Source: Acidipropionibacterium sp.
GTDB lineage: Bacteria; Actinomycetota; Actinomycetes; Propionibacteriales; Propionibacteriaceae
NCBI GenBank assembly: GCA_022647765.1
Contig: JALCLH010000011.1
Coordinates: forward strand, 95,425-159,424
Direction: 5' to 3'
Length of the DNA: 64,000 nt
Shown here: in pieces, positions 42,317 to 52,377 of the stretch
Layout: every line of letters starts with the position of its first letter
Numbering within the stretch: position 1 is the first letter of the stretch
The notes under the pieces: generated by a model
Seen by the model: the letters and a program-made list of their open reading frames with translations, nothing else
What the model was told of the DNA's origin: nothing
Database searches by the model: none
Made by a program: the position numbers and the translations under genes

Positions 42317-43248
42317 CGCTGCTCCCCATCCTGTCGGCTCCGGGCAAGGGGAGGGACGCCGTGCCGCGGGCCCGGCCGGCCCACGCTTCCGGGGGTCTGC
42401 TGTCCCGCGCTCCCAGCGTCCGGACCGGCCTCGCCGGCGTCGTCGATGCCGGCGTCGTCGATGAGAGCCAGGAAGGCCGCCTCGGCGTCGGTCGTCCCGG
42501 TGCGCGCCAGCAGCGAGTCCAGGCCCTCGTGGGCCAGGACGGCGCCGTCGCGCATCAGGACCAGCTCGTCGCACCGGGCCGCCTCGTCTATCACATGGCT
42601 GGAGACCAGCAAGGTGGTTCCGGACGCCGCCAGCTCGTCGAAGAGAGCCCACAGGGAGCGCCGCAGCACAGGGTCGAGGCCGACGGTCGGCTCGTCGAGC
42701 ACCAGCAGATCCGGGTCGGTGACCAGGGCGCAGGCCAGCGACACCCGGGAGAGCTGGCCTCCCGACAGGTGCCCGGACAGGGCGGCCTGCTCGGACTTCA
42801 GATCCACCTGGGCGAGCACCTCCTCGACCCGGCCGCGGCCCACCCCGGCCAGCCGGGCGAAGTACCGCAGATTCTGTTCGACGGTGAGGTCCTCGTAGAC
42901 GCTCGGCGCCTGGGTGACATAGCCCACCCGGCGTCTCAGAGCGGCCGATCCGGCCGGTGCCCCCAGCACGGTCACCGTCCCGGAACGCACCGCCTGCACC
43001 CCGACGATCGCCCGCATCAGGGTGGACTTCCCGGCTCCGGAGGGGCCGAGCAGGCCGGTGACCATGCCGGCGGGAATCCTCAGATCGAGGTGGCCCAGGA
43101 CCGGACGGCCGCCGCGCTCCACGCACAGGCCGTCGACGACCACAGCGGCATCGGCGGCCCCGGTCGCATCGGCGGCTCCGGTCGCGACGACCCCTGGTGC
43201 GGTACGCCGGGTGGCGGTCGACCCGGCCCCGGTGATGTTCGATGTCAT
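42313..43248 (-). CDS. ABC exporter ATP-binding protein
   Basis: A 311-residue ATPase: Walker A GPSGAGKST, signature LSGGQLSRVSLA, Walker B LLVLDEPTVGLD and switch His in LLVSSHVIDEA. It has an Ala/Thr-rich N-terminal extension and a Gly/Asp/Pro-rich C-terminal tail. ATG 43248 is chosen. It pairs with the overlapping permease, and the TetR gene 32 bp upstream probably controls both. Substrate is likely a toxic compound. Confidence 0.88.
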   Translation of the reverse strand: MTSNITGAGSTATRRTAPGVVATGAADATGAADAAVVVDGLCVERGGRPVLGHLDLRIPAGMVTGLLGPSGAGKSTLMRAIVGVQAVRSGTVTVLGAPAGSAALRRRVGYVTQAPSVYEDLTVEQNLRYFARLAGVGRGRVEEVLAQVDLKSEQAALSGHLSGGQLSRVSLACALVTDPDLLVLDEPTVGLDPVLRRSLWALFDELAASGTTLLVSSHVIDEAARCDELVLMRDGAVLAHEGLDSLLARTGTTDAEAAFLALIDDAGIDDAGEAGPDAGSAGQQTPGSVGRPGPRHGVPPLARSRQDGEQR

Positions 43249-43280
43249 GGCGCTCAGCCTAGGGAGACCGGGGTTCCGGC

Positions 43281-43952
43281 TCAGCCCTGCGAGGACGGTG
43301 ATGAATTCCAGCGCTCGCCGGGCGACAGTCGTCCGGACAGGTAGTGCTGGAGGGTCGGGCCGTACAGATCGGCGAGCCGGCTCCGGGTCATCGAGGCCAC
43401 GGGCTCCATGTTCAGCGCGTACCGCATCATGGCCATCCCGAGCATCTGGCTCAGCACCAGGGTCGCGCGCAGCGTCCGCTCGTCGGGATCTGCGAGCCGT
43501 GAGACCCGCTCCCCGATCTGCTCGGTGATGAATTCTCTGGCGCCGGCGGTGAGCTCGGGGGTGGCGAGCATCGTGGTGGCGAACTCGGTGAATCTGCCGG
43601 TCCTGCCGGCGGCGTCCCACACAGCGGTGAATGCGAGCACCAGGGCGGCTCCCTGCCGATGGGCGGGAATGGCGTCAAGCATCCCGAACACCGCCACCGG
43701 ATCCGCCGAGACGTCGGCGGTGGCGGTCAGGAACAGCTCAGCCTTGCCGCTGAAATAGTGGTGGACCAGCGCCGGATCGACATCTGCCCGCCTGGCGATG
43801 GCCCGCAGCGAGACGCCGTCGAAGGGGAGGGTGGAGAACAGCTCGCGGGCCGCGTCCACAATCTCCTGGCGGGTGTCGCGGGCGCCGGGGCGCCTGCCGC
43901 GCCGCCTGGGGCCGGCCGCTTCGGTCACGGCGATCACCTCCCGGGCGCTCAT
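43281..43952 (-). CDS. TetR-family regulator of the ABC exporter
   Basis: A 223-residue repressor. HTH residues are in EIVDAARELFSTLPFDGVSL, RAIARRADVDPALVHHYFSG and KAELF (about 29-73). The C-terminal ligand-binding helices are of the TetR_C type, with LVLSQMLGMAMMRYALNMEP. It is the first gene of a three-gene operon (regulator, ATPase, permease), the usual arrangement for drug-induced efflux. Confidence 0.88.
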   Translation of the reverse strand: MSAREVIAVTEAAGPRRRGRRPGARDTRQEIVDAARELFSTLPFDGVSLRAIARRADVDPALVHHYFSGKAELFLTATADVSADPVAVFGMLDAIPAHRQGAALVLAFTAVWDAAGRTGRFTEFATTMLATPELTAGAREFITEQIGERVSRLADPDERTLRATLVLSQMLGMAMMRYALNMEPVASMTRSRLADLYGPTLQHYLSGRLSPGERWNSSPSSQG

Positions 43953-44102
43953 CCTGCCATCCGGGCGGCCTCACCGCCGCTCACCGGAACTCACACTGCG
44001 AGAACCACCAGGACGACCCCCGAACCCTGACCGTTCGACCTCTCACACGCCCCGTTTCGGTACTTTTCGCGAGATCCTGTCCACGCACGGCCCCACACAC
44101 GA

Positions 44103-44137
44103 CTCCGGGCCCCGATCACAAGGATCGGGGCCCGGAG
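44103..44137 (-). terminator. Terminator of the CoA-transferase gene
   Basis: CTCCGGGCCCCGATC and GATCGGGGCCCGGAG are perfect 15-bp arms around ACAAG, 34 bp beyond the stop at 44171. There is no U-tract, as is common in actinobacteria. Confidence 0.8.
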
Positions 44138-44170
44138 CCGTTGCCTCGCAATGAGGCGATGAGAAGAGAC

Positions 44171-45686
44171 TCAGGCGAGCTCCATCGTGCCGGTCTCGAG
44201 GAACCGGGTGTGCCACGAGTAGGCCTCGTCGAGCAGATGCGGGGTCTGCTTGAACTTGCAGTCGCGCAGAGCGCGGTCGTAGTAGTCCTGCAGCATGTCC
44301 TTGTAGTCCGGGTGGGCGCAGTTCTGGATGATCTTCGGCGCGCGCTGACGGGGTGCCAGGCCGCGCAGATCCGCGATGCCCTGCTCGGTGATGATGACCA
44401 TCGTGTCGTGCTCGGTGTGGTCGACGTGGGAGACCATCGGCACGATCGCCGAGATCTTCCCGCCCTTGGCGGTCGACGGGGAGACGAAGGCCGAGATGAA
44501 GGCGTTGCGGGTGAAGTCGCCCGAACCGCCGATCCCGTTCATCATCCGCGAGCCCATCACATGGGTGGAGTTCACGTTGCCGTAGATGTCGGCCTCGATC
44601 ATGCCGTTGGCGCCCAGCACGCCGAGGCGGCGGATCACCTCGGGGTGGTTCGAGATCTCCTGGGGGCGCAGGATGATGTGCTCGCGGTAGAAGGCCGCGT
44701 TCTCGTTCATCTTGTGCGCACAGTCGGGCGACAGCGAGAAGGCCGTGGCGGAGGCCACGTCGACCTTGCCGGCGTCGATCAGGTCGATCATGCCGTCCTG
44801 GATCACCTCGGTGTACGAGGTGAGGTGCTCCAGGTCGGAGTGCAGCAGGCCGTCGAGCACGGCGTTGGGGATGTTGCCGACTCCCGACTGCAGGGGCAGC
44901 AGGTTCTTCGGCATCCGGCCCTGCTTGACCTCGTTGTCGTAGAAGTCGAGCAGATATCCGGCGATCTTGTGGGAGGCCTCGTCGATCGGCTTGAAGGGCG
45001 AGTTGCGGTCCGGATCGTGGGTCTCGATGATCGCGACGACCTTGTTCTGCGGCACCCGCAGGAAGGTCTCGCCGATCCGGTCCCCGGGATGGGTGATCGG
45101 GATCGGGACGCGGTTCGGCGGAAGCGCGAAGCCGTAGTAGATGTCGTGCATCCCCTCGAGGTCCTCCGACTGCCAGTCGTTGACCTCGATGATGATCTTG
45201 TCGGCCTTCTCGACGTAGACGGCGTTGTTGCCGATCGAGGAGGTCGGGATGACAGTTGCCGTCGGCGGTGATCTTGGTCGCCTCGATGACCGCGTAGTCG
45301 AGGTTCCCGAAGAATCCCTGACGGATCTGCATGCCGAACTGCGACAGGTGGATGTCGTCGTAGTAGCTGGTGCCGTCGTTGATCTTGGCCCGCATCGTCG
45401 GATCGGACTGGTAGGGGGAGCGCAGCCCGATGCCGTCGACCCCGGCCAGCTCACCGTCGAGCTCGGGGGCGGTGGAGGCCCCGGTGAAGACGTTGACGGT
45501 GAAGTGGCCGCCCTTCTCGTGGGTCGCCTTGATCCGCCTGGCCAGCGCCGGGGGGAATTCCTTGGGGTATCCGGACCCCGTGAAACCGCCGAAGCCGATC
45601 TGGGCGCCGTCATGGATGAGAGCGGCGGCGTCGTCGGCGCTCATCACCTTCTGACGCAACGCCTCGTTGGCAATCCGATCTGACAT
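44171..45686 (-). pseudogene. Acetyl-CoA hydrolase/CoA-transferase family, frameshifted
   Basis: Reads MSDRIANEALRQKVMSADDA through FFGNLDYAVIEATKITADGN. An extra T at about 45249 (AACTGTC) breaks the frame. The adjacent frame continues VIPTSSIGNNAVYVEKADKI, the active-site region ANGMIEADIYGNVNSTHVMG and ...RFLETGTMELA to the stop at 44171. Restored length is about 505 residues, full for class I succinate/propionyl/acetyl-CoA:CoA transferases. In propionibacteria such an enzyme moves CoA from propionyl-CoA to succinate in the Wood-Werkman cycle. The gene is probably intact in vivo. Confidence 0.8.
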
Positions 45687-45903
45687 GTGTCCTCCTGCAT
45701 TGCACCGCGATGCGGCGCAGTCATTGATTTCAGAGGCCTCACGTGCTGGATGTCAGGCCTTCTGAGAGCCGTGAATCAGGATATCGGACTGCCATCCGGA
45801 GCCATTCGGCGGGTTCGGCTCAGCACATGAGGGCCGTCCATGAGGGACGCCGTCCGCCGGGCGCTGCTGCTGCAACGGCGTCGGTCTTCCCGCGGCCGCG
45901 CCC

Positions 45904-46789
45904 TCACACCTCGGCCCAGAGCAGCTTCAGAGCGTCCAGCCGGGGGAAGGAGAGGGCGGCGTCGGCGGCCTCGACCACCACGGGCTTGGCGCAGAAGGCG
46001 ATGCCCAGGCCGGCCGCGCCGAGCATGTCGAGGTCGTTGGCGCCGTCCCCGAGGCCGATCGTGCGGGCCATCGGCACGCCGAACTGGGTGGCCCACCGGC
46101 GCAGGTGGTGTTCCTTGGCGGCCCGATCGACGATCTGGCCGAGCAGCCGGCCGGTCAGCCTGCCGTCGACGATCTCGAGTTCATTGGCGGTGAAGGCGTC
46201 GACCCCGAGTTCGGCGGCCAGCGGGGCGACCATGGCTGTGAACCCGCCGCTCACCAGGCCGAACCGGCATCCGGCCCGGTGCGCGCGGTCGATGAGTTCC
46301 GGGGCGCCGTCGGTCACCCGGACCGCGGCGCAGGCCTCGGCCAGGGCCCCCTCGGGCAGGCCCCTCCAGCAGGGCGACGCGCTCGGTGAGGGACTCGGCG
46401 AAATCGAGCTCCCCGGCCATCGCGCGGGCGGTCACCTCGGCCACCCGGTCGACGCAGCCGGCGGCCTCGGCCAGCAGGTCGATGCCCTCGGTGCGGGTCA
46501 CGGTGGAGTCGACGTCGCTGACGATGAGTCCCGGGCCGCGGGCCGATAGCCGGGGGGTCAGGGCGATGACGTCGACCCCTTCGGGCCGCGTGCTCCGTGA
46601 CTGCGTCTCCGGCGCGGCGAGGTCGTCGAAGGCTTCGACGGGCGGTTCGGCCAGGGTGAAGCCGAGCCCTCGCCAGCCGTCTCCGGTGACCCCGCGGACG
46701 GATGCGGCCTGCGGCCAGAACGGCCGGGCGGCGTCCCGCAGCGGGCTGGGATCGTCGGAGTCGCAGAGCAGAACGATGCGGTGGGCCAT
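45904..46789 (-). pseudogene. serB: Phosphoserine phosphatase, frameshifted
   Basis: From ATG 46789 (MAHRIVLLCDSDDPSPLRDA). The HAD catalytic motif VSDVDSTVTRTEGIDLLAEA lies after a divergent N-terminal domain. A single extra G or C near 46366 (GGAGGGGCCTGCC) breaks the frame after LTERVALLEG. The other frame gives CRFGLVSGGFTAMVAPLAAE and TIGLGDGANDLDMLGAAGLG, ending at 45904. Restored, it is about 294 residues and would dephosphorylate phosphoserine in serine synthesis. Confidence 0.8.
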
Positions 46790-46877
46790 GGGGCCAAGCA
46801 TAGGGAGGATCGGCATCGGGAGAATCAGCATGGGGAGGGATGCTCGGCCGGGGATGGACGCCGACTCCAGATGGCCG

Positions 46878-47976
46878 CTAGGTCTGGAGCGGCGTCAGCG
46901 CTCGACGATCGTCCTGCGTCACGGTGTAGGCACGGGTGCCGGCGACCTGGCGGGTCCGGCCGACCCGTTCCTCGAGCAGACCCCGCCACGGCAGGTGGGA
47001 GTTGTACACGCACCACAGCTGCCCGCCGGGGCGCAGCACTCGCGCGGAGTCGGCCAGCATTCGCAGGGTCGGGCCCGAGTCCCTGGCCGAGCCGCGGTGG
47101 AAGGGCGGGTTGGTGAGGATCAGGTCCAGGCTCTCGTCCGGCACCGCCTCCAGGCCATCGGCCTGCTGGACGGCCACCTCGAGGCCGTTGGCGGCCGCCG
47201 TCATCCGGGTGGAGTCGACCTGCGGCCCAGGAGACGTCGGAGGCGCTCACCGACACCCGGGAGCCGAACCGGCGGGCCAGGGCGGCGGCGATCACCCCGT
47301 TGCCGCAGCCCAGGTCCAGCACCTCTGCGGGACGATCGGTGGGCAGTTCCTGTTCGATCGCGTCGAGTTGCCGGAGCAGCAGGGCGGTGCCGGCGTCCAG
47401 CCCGGCGACGTGGAACACCCCGCCGTGGGCGACGATCTCCAGGTTCAGCGCGGCGATGTGCTGGCGGCGCGGCCAGCCCGATCCCCGGGACGGCCGGCTG
47501 CGCGGCCCGGACATGTGCAGCACCCGGGCGTGGCGGCGTCCCAGGCTGGCGCTGACCTCGTCGAAGAAGCGCAGCCCCACCTCGTTCATCGAGCGGTTCA
47601 TCCGCCGGATCCGTCCCCCGGCCACCACGTGCAGGTCGTCGAGGCCGTGCCGGGCCGCCAGGCCGCAAAGGGCGGAGAGGGTCTCGTCGAGGGCGTCCAG
47701 GGACTCCGGCAACTCCATCCAGACCTGATGCGGGGCGATCTTCTCGAGGGAGGGGTTGTCGGCGCAGGGGCTCTCGACGAAGGGATTGACCACCAGACCG
47801 GGGAGGTCCGGGTGGTCCCGCTGCACCGCCCGGAGCGGTCTCAGGTCGTCGCACCAGACGGAGGTGGTGGCCCGCTGGTGGGCCGTCGCGACGAGTCCGG
47901 GACGCCCGAGCACCCAGATGTGGCGCGGATCGTCGGGCGCCTCGGCGGCGATGATGTCGTCCACGGGATCATCCAT
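46878..47976 (-). pseudogene. RsmC/RlmG-like rRNA guanine-N2 methyltransferase, frameshifted
   Basis: N-terminal half from ATG 47976 to VLDLGCGNGVIAAALARRFG (SAM-binding) and SASDVSWAA. An extra A near 47216-47220 (GCAGGTCGAC) shifts the frame. The other frame gives VDSTRMTAAANGLEVAVQQA, the target-base motif LILTNPPFHRG and ends at 46878. The NPPF motif and two-domain architecture match RsmC/RlmG methyltransferases acting on N2 of guanine in rRNA. Restored length is about 365 residues. Confidence 0.75.
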
Positions 47977-48049
47977 GGAGCCCCATTATGGGTGCTGTAC
48001 CCGTTGCCGAGCTGCTCGCAGCCCCCGAGCCGTCGGGCGATCCCCAGAC

Positions 48050-48113
48050 TTCTTACGAGATGAAGGCCGATACGCGGGCCTACCTCGCCGAAAGGGCCCT
48101 CATCTCGTAAGAA
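48050..48113. repeat. 64-nt hairpin between divergent genes
   Basis: TTCTTACGAGATGA (48050-48063) and TCATCTCGTAAGAA (48100-48113) are perfect 14-bp arms around a 36-nt GC-rich loop. It lies between the divergent methyltransferase and the PPDK regulator. The TTCTTAC outer end also appears in the operator-like palindrome before PPDK (49153-49169). Confidence 0.7.
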
Positions 48114-48168
48114 ATCCGCGGGTCTGCCGGGTTGCGCCCACCGGCAGGGCGGACGGTAGCGTTCGGGC

Positions 48169-49053
48169 ATGGCCGAGTCCGTCCTCGAGATCCACGTCAT
48201 CGCCGACTCCACGGGGGAGACGGCGGTCCGGTTGGCGCGCGCCGCCCGCAGCCAGTTCGAGGGGGTGCACTGGCACATCGTCCGCCATCCGATGATCGGT
48301 TCGGTGAAGGACATGGTGGTGGCGCTGAACGAGATCAAGGAGCAGCACGACGCCGGCCGGTGGGTCACCGTGGTGCACACCCTCGCGCTGTCGGACATGC
48401 GGCAGATGGTGCGCGACGCCTGCGAGGCGATGGAGGTCCGGCAGGTCGACCTGATGGGGCCGATGCTCTCCGCGATGGAGAGCGCCTCCGGGCTGGACGC
48501 CGACGAGGTGCCGCGGCGGCCGGTGGGCGTGGAGGCCGACTACTTCACCCGGATCTCGGCGATGGAGTTCGCGGTCCGCAACGACGACGGGGCGATCCCC
48601 GAGCGGCTCACCGAGGCCGACATCTGCCTGGTCGGGGCGTCGCGGTCGGGCAAGACGCCGCTGTCGATCTACCTGGGATACCTGGGCTACAAGACGGTCA
48701 ACGTTCCGCTGATCCCGGGCATCCAGGCACCTTCCGAGCTGCACTCGGTGGACCGGTGGCGGATCGTCGGGCTCACCATCGACGCCCAGCGGCTGCTGGA
48801 GATCCGGGGACGCCGGGTGCGCGGAATGGGCGGTTTCGGGACCTCCGACGGATATGCGGATCTGGTGAAGATCTACGACGAGCTGGACGAGGTGGGGAGG
48901 GTCCAGCGCAGTCTCGGCTGCCCGGTGATCGACACCACCGGGCTGGCGCTGGAGGAGGCGGCCACCCGGGTCGTCGACATCGTCGAGGAGCGGGCCCGGA
49001 CCATGGGGGAGCACCTGAGACGCCCAGCCGGTCAGCTCCGCCTCCGGCCTTGA
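48169..49053 (+). CDS. PPDK regulatory protein (bifunctional kinase/pyrophosphorylase)
   Basis: A 294-residue DUF299 protein. The N-terminus, VLEIHVIADSTGETAVRLAR, is the family signature. The nucleotide loop GASRSGKTPLSIYLGYLGYK is near residues 155-175. IQAPSELHSVDRWRIVGLTI is also typical. Family members use ADP to phosphorylate a Thr of PPDK (inactivation) and phosphate to reverse it. The PPDK gene follows 235 bp downstream on the same strand but has its own promoter. This pairing strongly supports the assignment. Confidence 0.92.
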   Translation: MAESVLEIHVIADSTGETAVRLARAARSQFEGVHWHIVRHPMIGSVKDMVVALNEIKEQHDAGRWVTVVHTLALSDMRQMVRDACEAMEVRQVDLMGPMLSAMESASGLDADEVPRRPVGVEADYFTRISAMEFAVRNDDGAIPERLTEADICLVGASRSGKTPLSIYLGYLGYKTVNVPLIPGIQAPSELHSVDRWRIVGLTIDAQRLLEIRGRRVRGMGGFGTSDGYADLVKIYDELDEVGRVQRSLGCPVIDTTGLALEEAATRVVDIVEERARTMGEHLRRPAGQLRLRP

Positions 49054-49120
49054 GTGGCCAGCGCCTGCAAAGTCTCCATTTGCCTGCCGGCGCATCGGGG
49101 AGGCAGGAGCGAAGCGACGT

Positions 49121-49138
49121 GGAGGGGTCGGCCCCTCC
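49121..49138 (+). terminator. Short GC hairpin after the PPDK regulator
   Basis: GGAGGGG and CCCCTCC pair around a 4-nt loop, immediately upstream of the PPDK promoter. It may end the upstream transcript. Confidence 0.5.
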
Positions 49139-49139
49139 G

Positions 49140-49169
49140 TTGACAAAATCGTGTAAGAATGATTCTTAC
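49140..49169 (+). promoter_or_regulatory. PPDK promoter with overlapping palindromic operator
   Basis: TTGACA (49140-49145) is a consensus -35 box. The palindrome GTAAGAATGATTCTTAC (49153-49169), with 8-bp perfect arms, occupies the -10 spacing. A protein bound there would block transcription. The site is 120 bp before the PPDK start. Confidence 0.6.
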
Positions 49170-49288
49170 CGCCGGGGCGACGCAGTCAGCCGCTCCGTCA
49201 AGGGGTTTCATCCACCGCTGGAGCACCCCGCGAGGCAGCAGATGAGACCACGACACCGCACGGCATGAGATCGAAGGAGATCCTCACG

Positions 49289-51969
49289 ATGAGCGACCAG
49301 CACCGATACGTCTACGACCTGTCCGAGGGCAGTGCCGACATGAAACCTCTGCTCGGCGGCAAGGGTGCCGGGGTGGCGGAGATGAACCGAGTCGGGGTCC
49401 CCGTCCCCGACGCCTTCACGGTGACCACCGAGGCCTGTGTGGAGACCATGCGCCACGACGGCGTCTGGCCCGATGCCCTGGCCGATCAGATCAGCGAGGG
49501 GCTCAAGCGGCTCGAGCAGCGCACCGGCATGACCCTGGGCGATCCGGAGAACCCGCTGCTGGTCTCGGTGCGCTCCGGCGCCGTGATGTCGATGCCCGGC
49601 ATGATGGACACCATCCTCAACCTGGGGCATCTCCGACGACACAGGTCGAGGCGGTGGGCCGCAAGGCCGGCAACGAGCGGTTCGCCTGGGACTGCTACCG
49701 CCGGTTCATCCAGATGTACGGCGAGGTGGTCGAGGGGATCGACTCGCACGTCTACGAGGACGCCCTCACCGCGATGAAGGCCGACCGGAAGGTCGAGTCC
49801 GACACCGACCTGAGCGCCGGGGACCTCAAGGAGCTCGTCGGCGTCTTCAAGAAGCTGTCCAACGAGAAGCTGGGCGGCAACTGGACCACCGATCCGCGCG
49901 AGCAGCTGATGCGGGCGGTGGACGCCGTCTTCCGCTCCTGGCTCAACCCGCGCGCCTTCGTCTACCGCAAGGCCAACAAGATCTCCGACGACCTGGGCAC
50001 CGCCGTCAACGTGATGCAGATGGTCTTCGGCAACCGCGGCGACACCTCGGCCACCGGCGTCTGCTTCACCCGCAACCCGGCCACCGGCGCCAAGGAGCTC
50101 TACGGCGAGTTCCTGCTCAACGCCCAGGGGGAGGACGTCGTCGCCGGCATCCGCACCCCCGAGCCGCTGGCCCAGATGGAGGCGATCCTGCCCGACGCCT
50201 ACCACGACCTCATCGACACCATGCACAAGATGGAGGCCCATTACCGCGACATGCAGGACATGGAGTTCACCGTCGAGAACGGCAAGCTCTATCTGCTGCA
50301 GACCCGCAACGGCAAGCGCACCGCCGCCGCGGCCCTCAAGGTGGCCCGCGATCTGGTCTCCGAGGGGGTCATCGGCAAGGAGGAGGCGCTGATGCGGATC
50401 GAGCCCGAGCAGCTCGACCAGCTGCTCCACGAGGCCATCGACCCGAACCACAGCGAGACCGCCGTCACCGAGGGCCTGCCCGCCTCCCCGGGGGCCGCCG
50501 TCGGCAAGGCCGTCTTCGACGCCGACGAGGCCGCCGAGCTGGGCGGCAAGGGGGAGAAGGTCGTCCTCATCCGGTTCGAGACCACTCCCGACGACATCCA
50601 CGGCGTCATCGCCTCCCAGGGGGTCCTCACCGCTCACGGCGGGATGACCTCGCACGCGGCCGTGGTGGCCCGCGGGATGGGCAAGCCGTGCGTGGCGGGC
50701 GCCCGCGGCATCAAGATCGACGCCGAGGCCGGCACCCTGTCGGTCGGTGACGTCGTCATTCACAAGGGCGATCTCATCACCCTCAACGGCTCCACCGGCG
50801 AGGTCTTCAACGCCGGGCTGCCGCTCATCCCGCCGCAGATCAACGAGGACTTCCAGGAGGTGCTGGGCTGGGCCGACGAGGTGCGCCGGCTGGGCGTGGA
50901 GGCCAATGCCGACAACGCCACCGACGCCGCCAAGGCCCGCGAGCTGGGCGCCGAGGGGATCGGGCTGTGCCGCACCGAGCACATGTTCTTCGGCGCCGAC
51001 CGGCTGCCGGCGATGCACGAGATGATCACCGCGGAGACGCCGGAGGAGCGCAAGGTCGCCGTCGACAAGATCCTGCCGATGCAGCAGGCCGACTTCGAGG
51101 GAGTCTTCACCGCGATGAAGGGGCTGCCGGTGACGGTTCGGCTGCTCGATCCGCCGCTGCACGAGTTCCTGCCGAATCTGGTGGAGCAGTCCCTCAAGGT
51201 CCAGGAGATGGAGCTCAAGGGGGCCGATCCGGCCGCCCTCGACAAGGAGCGCCGGCTGCTCGCCCAGGTGAAGAAGCTGCACGAGCAGAACCCGATGCTG
51301 GGCACCCGCGGCGTGCGACTCGCCATGCTCTATCCGGAGATCCCGGACATGCAGGCCCGGGCGATCGTCCGGGCGGTGCTGGCGGTGCTGGAGAAGGAGG
51401 GGGAGACCGTCCAGATCAACATCATGATCCCGCTGGTCTTCACCGCCGTGGAGCTGGAGACCCAGCGCCGGATCGTCACCGAGGCGGTGGCCGACGAGCT
51501 GGAGAAGGCGGGCAAGGAGCTGGAGGTCAAGATCGGCACCATGATCGAGCTGCCGCGGGCGGCCCTGGTCGCCGACCAGATCGCGACCCAGGCCGACTTC
51601 TTCTCCTTCGGCACCAACGACCTCACCCAGACCACCCTGGGCATCAGCCGCGACGACGCCGAGAACGGATTCCTCACCGAGTACCTGCAGACCAAGGTGC
51701 TCAAGGCGAACCCGTTCGCCTCGATCGACGTCGACGGGGTCGGCCAGCTGGTCGCCGGTGCGGTGAAGAAGGGGCGCGCGGTCAAGCCGGAGATCTCCCT
51801 GGGGGTCTGCGGCGAGCACGGCGGAGACCCGGATTCGGTGCACTTCTTCCACAAGACCGGACTGGACTACGTGTCCTGCTCCCCCTTCCGGGTGCCGATC
51901 GCCCGGTTCTCGGCCGCCCAGGCGGCGATCGAGGAGAAGGCGGGGGATCAGCCCGTTCGCGACAAGTGA
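49289..51969 (+). pseudogene. ppdK: Pyruvate phosphate dikinase, two single-base insertions
   Basis: Interconverts pyruvate + ATP + Pi and phosphoenolpyruvate + AMP + PPi. ATG 49289 follows AAGGAGA. Reading is intact to SMPGMMDTILNLG. An extra G near 49624-49627 and an extra A at 49643 break the frame over 20 bases. Without them it reads NLGISDDTVEAVGRKAGNER and continues to 51969. The phosphohistidine loop GGMTSHAAVVARGMGKPCVA and catalytic Cys in GVCGEHGGDPDS are intact. Restored length is about 893 residues, normal for the family. In propionibacteria PPDK links glycolysis and gluconeogenesis. Confidence 0.88.
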
Positions 51970-52377
51970 GCTGGTGCCGCTGAGTCATCGGGCCCCGAGA
52001 TCGGAGCCCGATGACGCCGGTCCCAGTTGTCCCGGTCGCAGTCGTCCGGGCCCCTGAACCGCGCCTCTGCCGGCACACGTACGCACCGTGGCCGGCGGAG
52101 GCGCTGTCGCGCGCAGCCGCGAAGCGCCCCTGGGCGGGGTGGTGGGGGGAAAGCACTGCGCGGGGTGGTGGGAGGAAACACCGGGCGGGATGGTGGGGGA
52201 AAACACTGGGCAGAGTGTCGGGTGACGCACCGCTCGGCTGCACATCCTCCCGGCGTCCGGATACCCTGTGGAGGATCATAGTGACGACTGACGCGCCCGC
52301 GGCACACCTGGGTCACGCCAGTGGTGCCGCAGTCGCGCGTCCGGCCGTTCTAGTCAACATCCCGTCGTGGAGGACAT
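51970..52377. repeat. Gene-free gap with a three-unit minisatellite
   Basis: Within this 408-bp gap, 52132-52210 holds three degenerate copies of a unit of about 26 bp (GGGGTGGTGGGRGGAAA core, then CACYG). The rest shows no convincing gene or terminator. The FHA gene downstream has a GGAGG ribosome binding site. Confidence 0.55.

Noticed and set aside
49486..51852. Minus-strand frame of 788 codons opposite PPDK
   Set aside because: Low-complexity Leu/Val/Gly/His sequence without motifs; shadow of PPDK.
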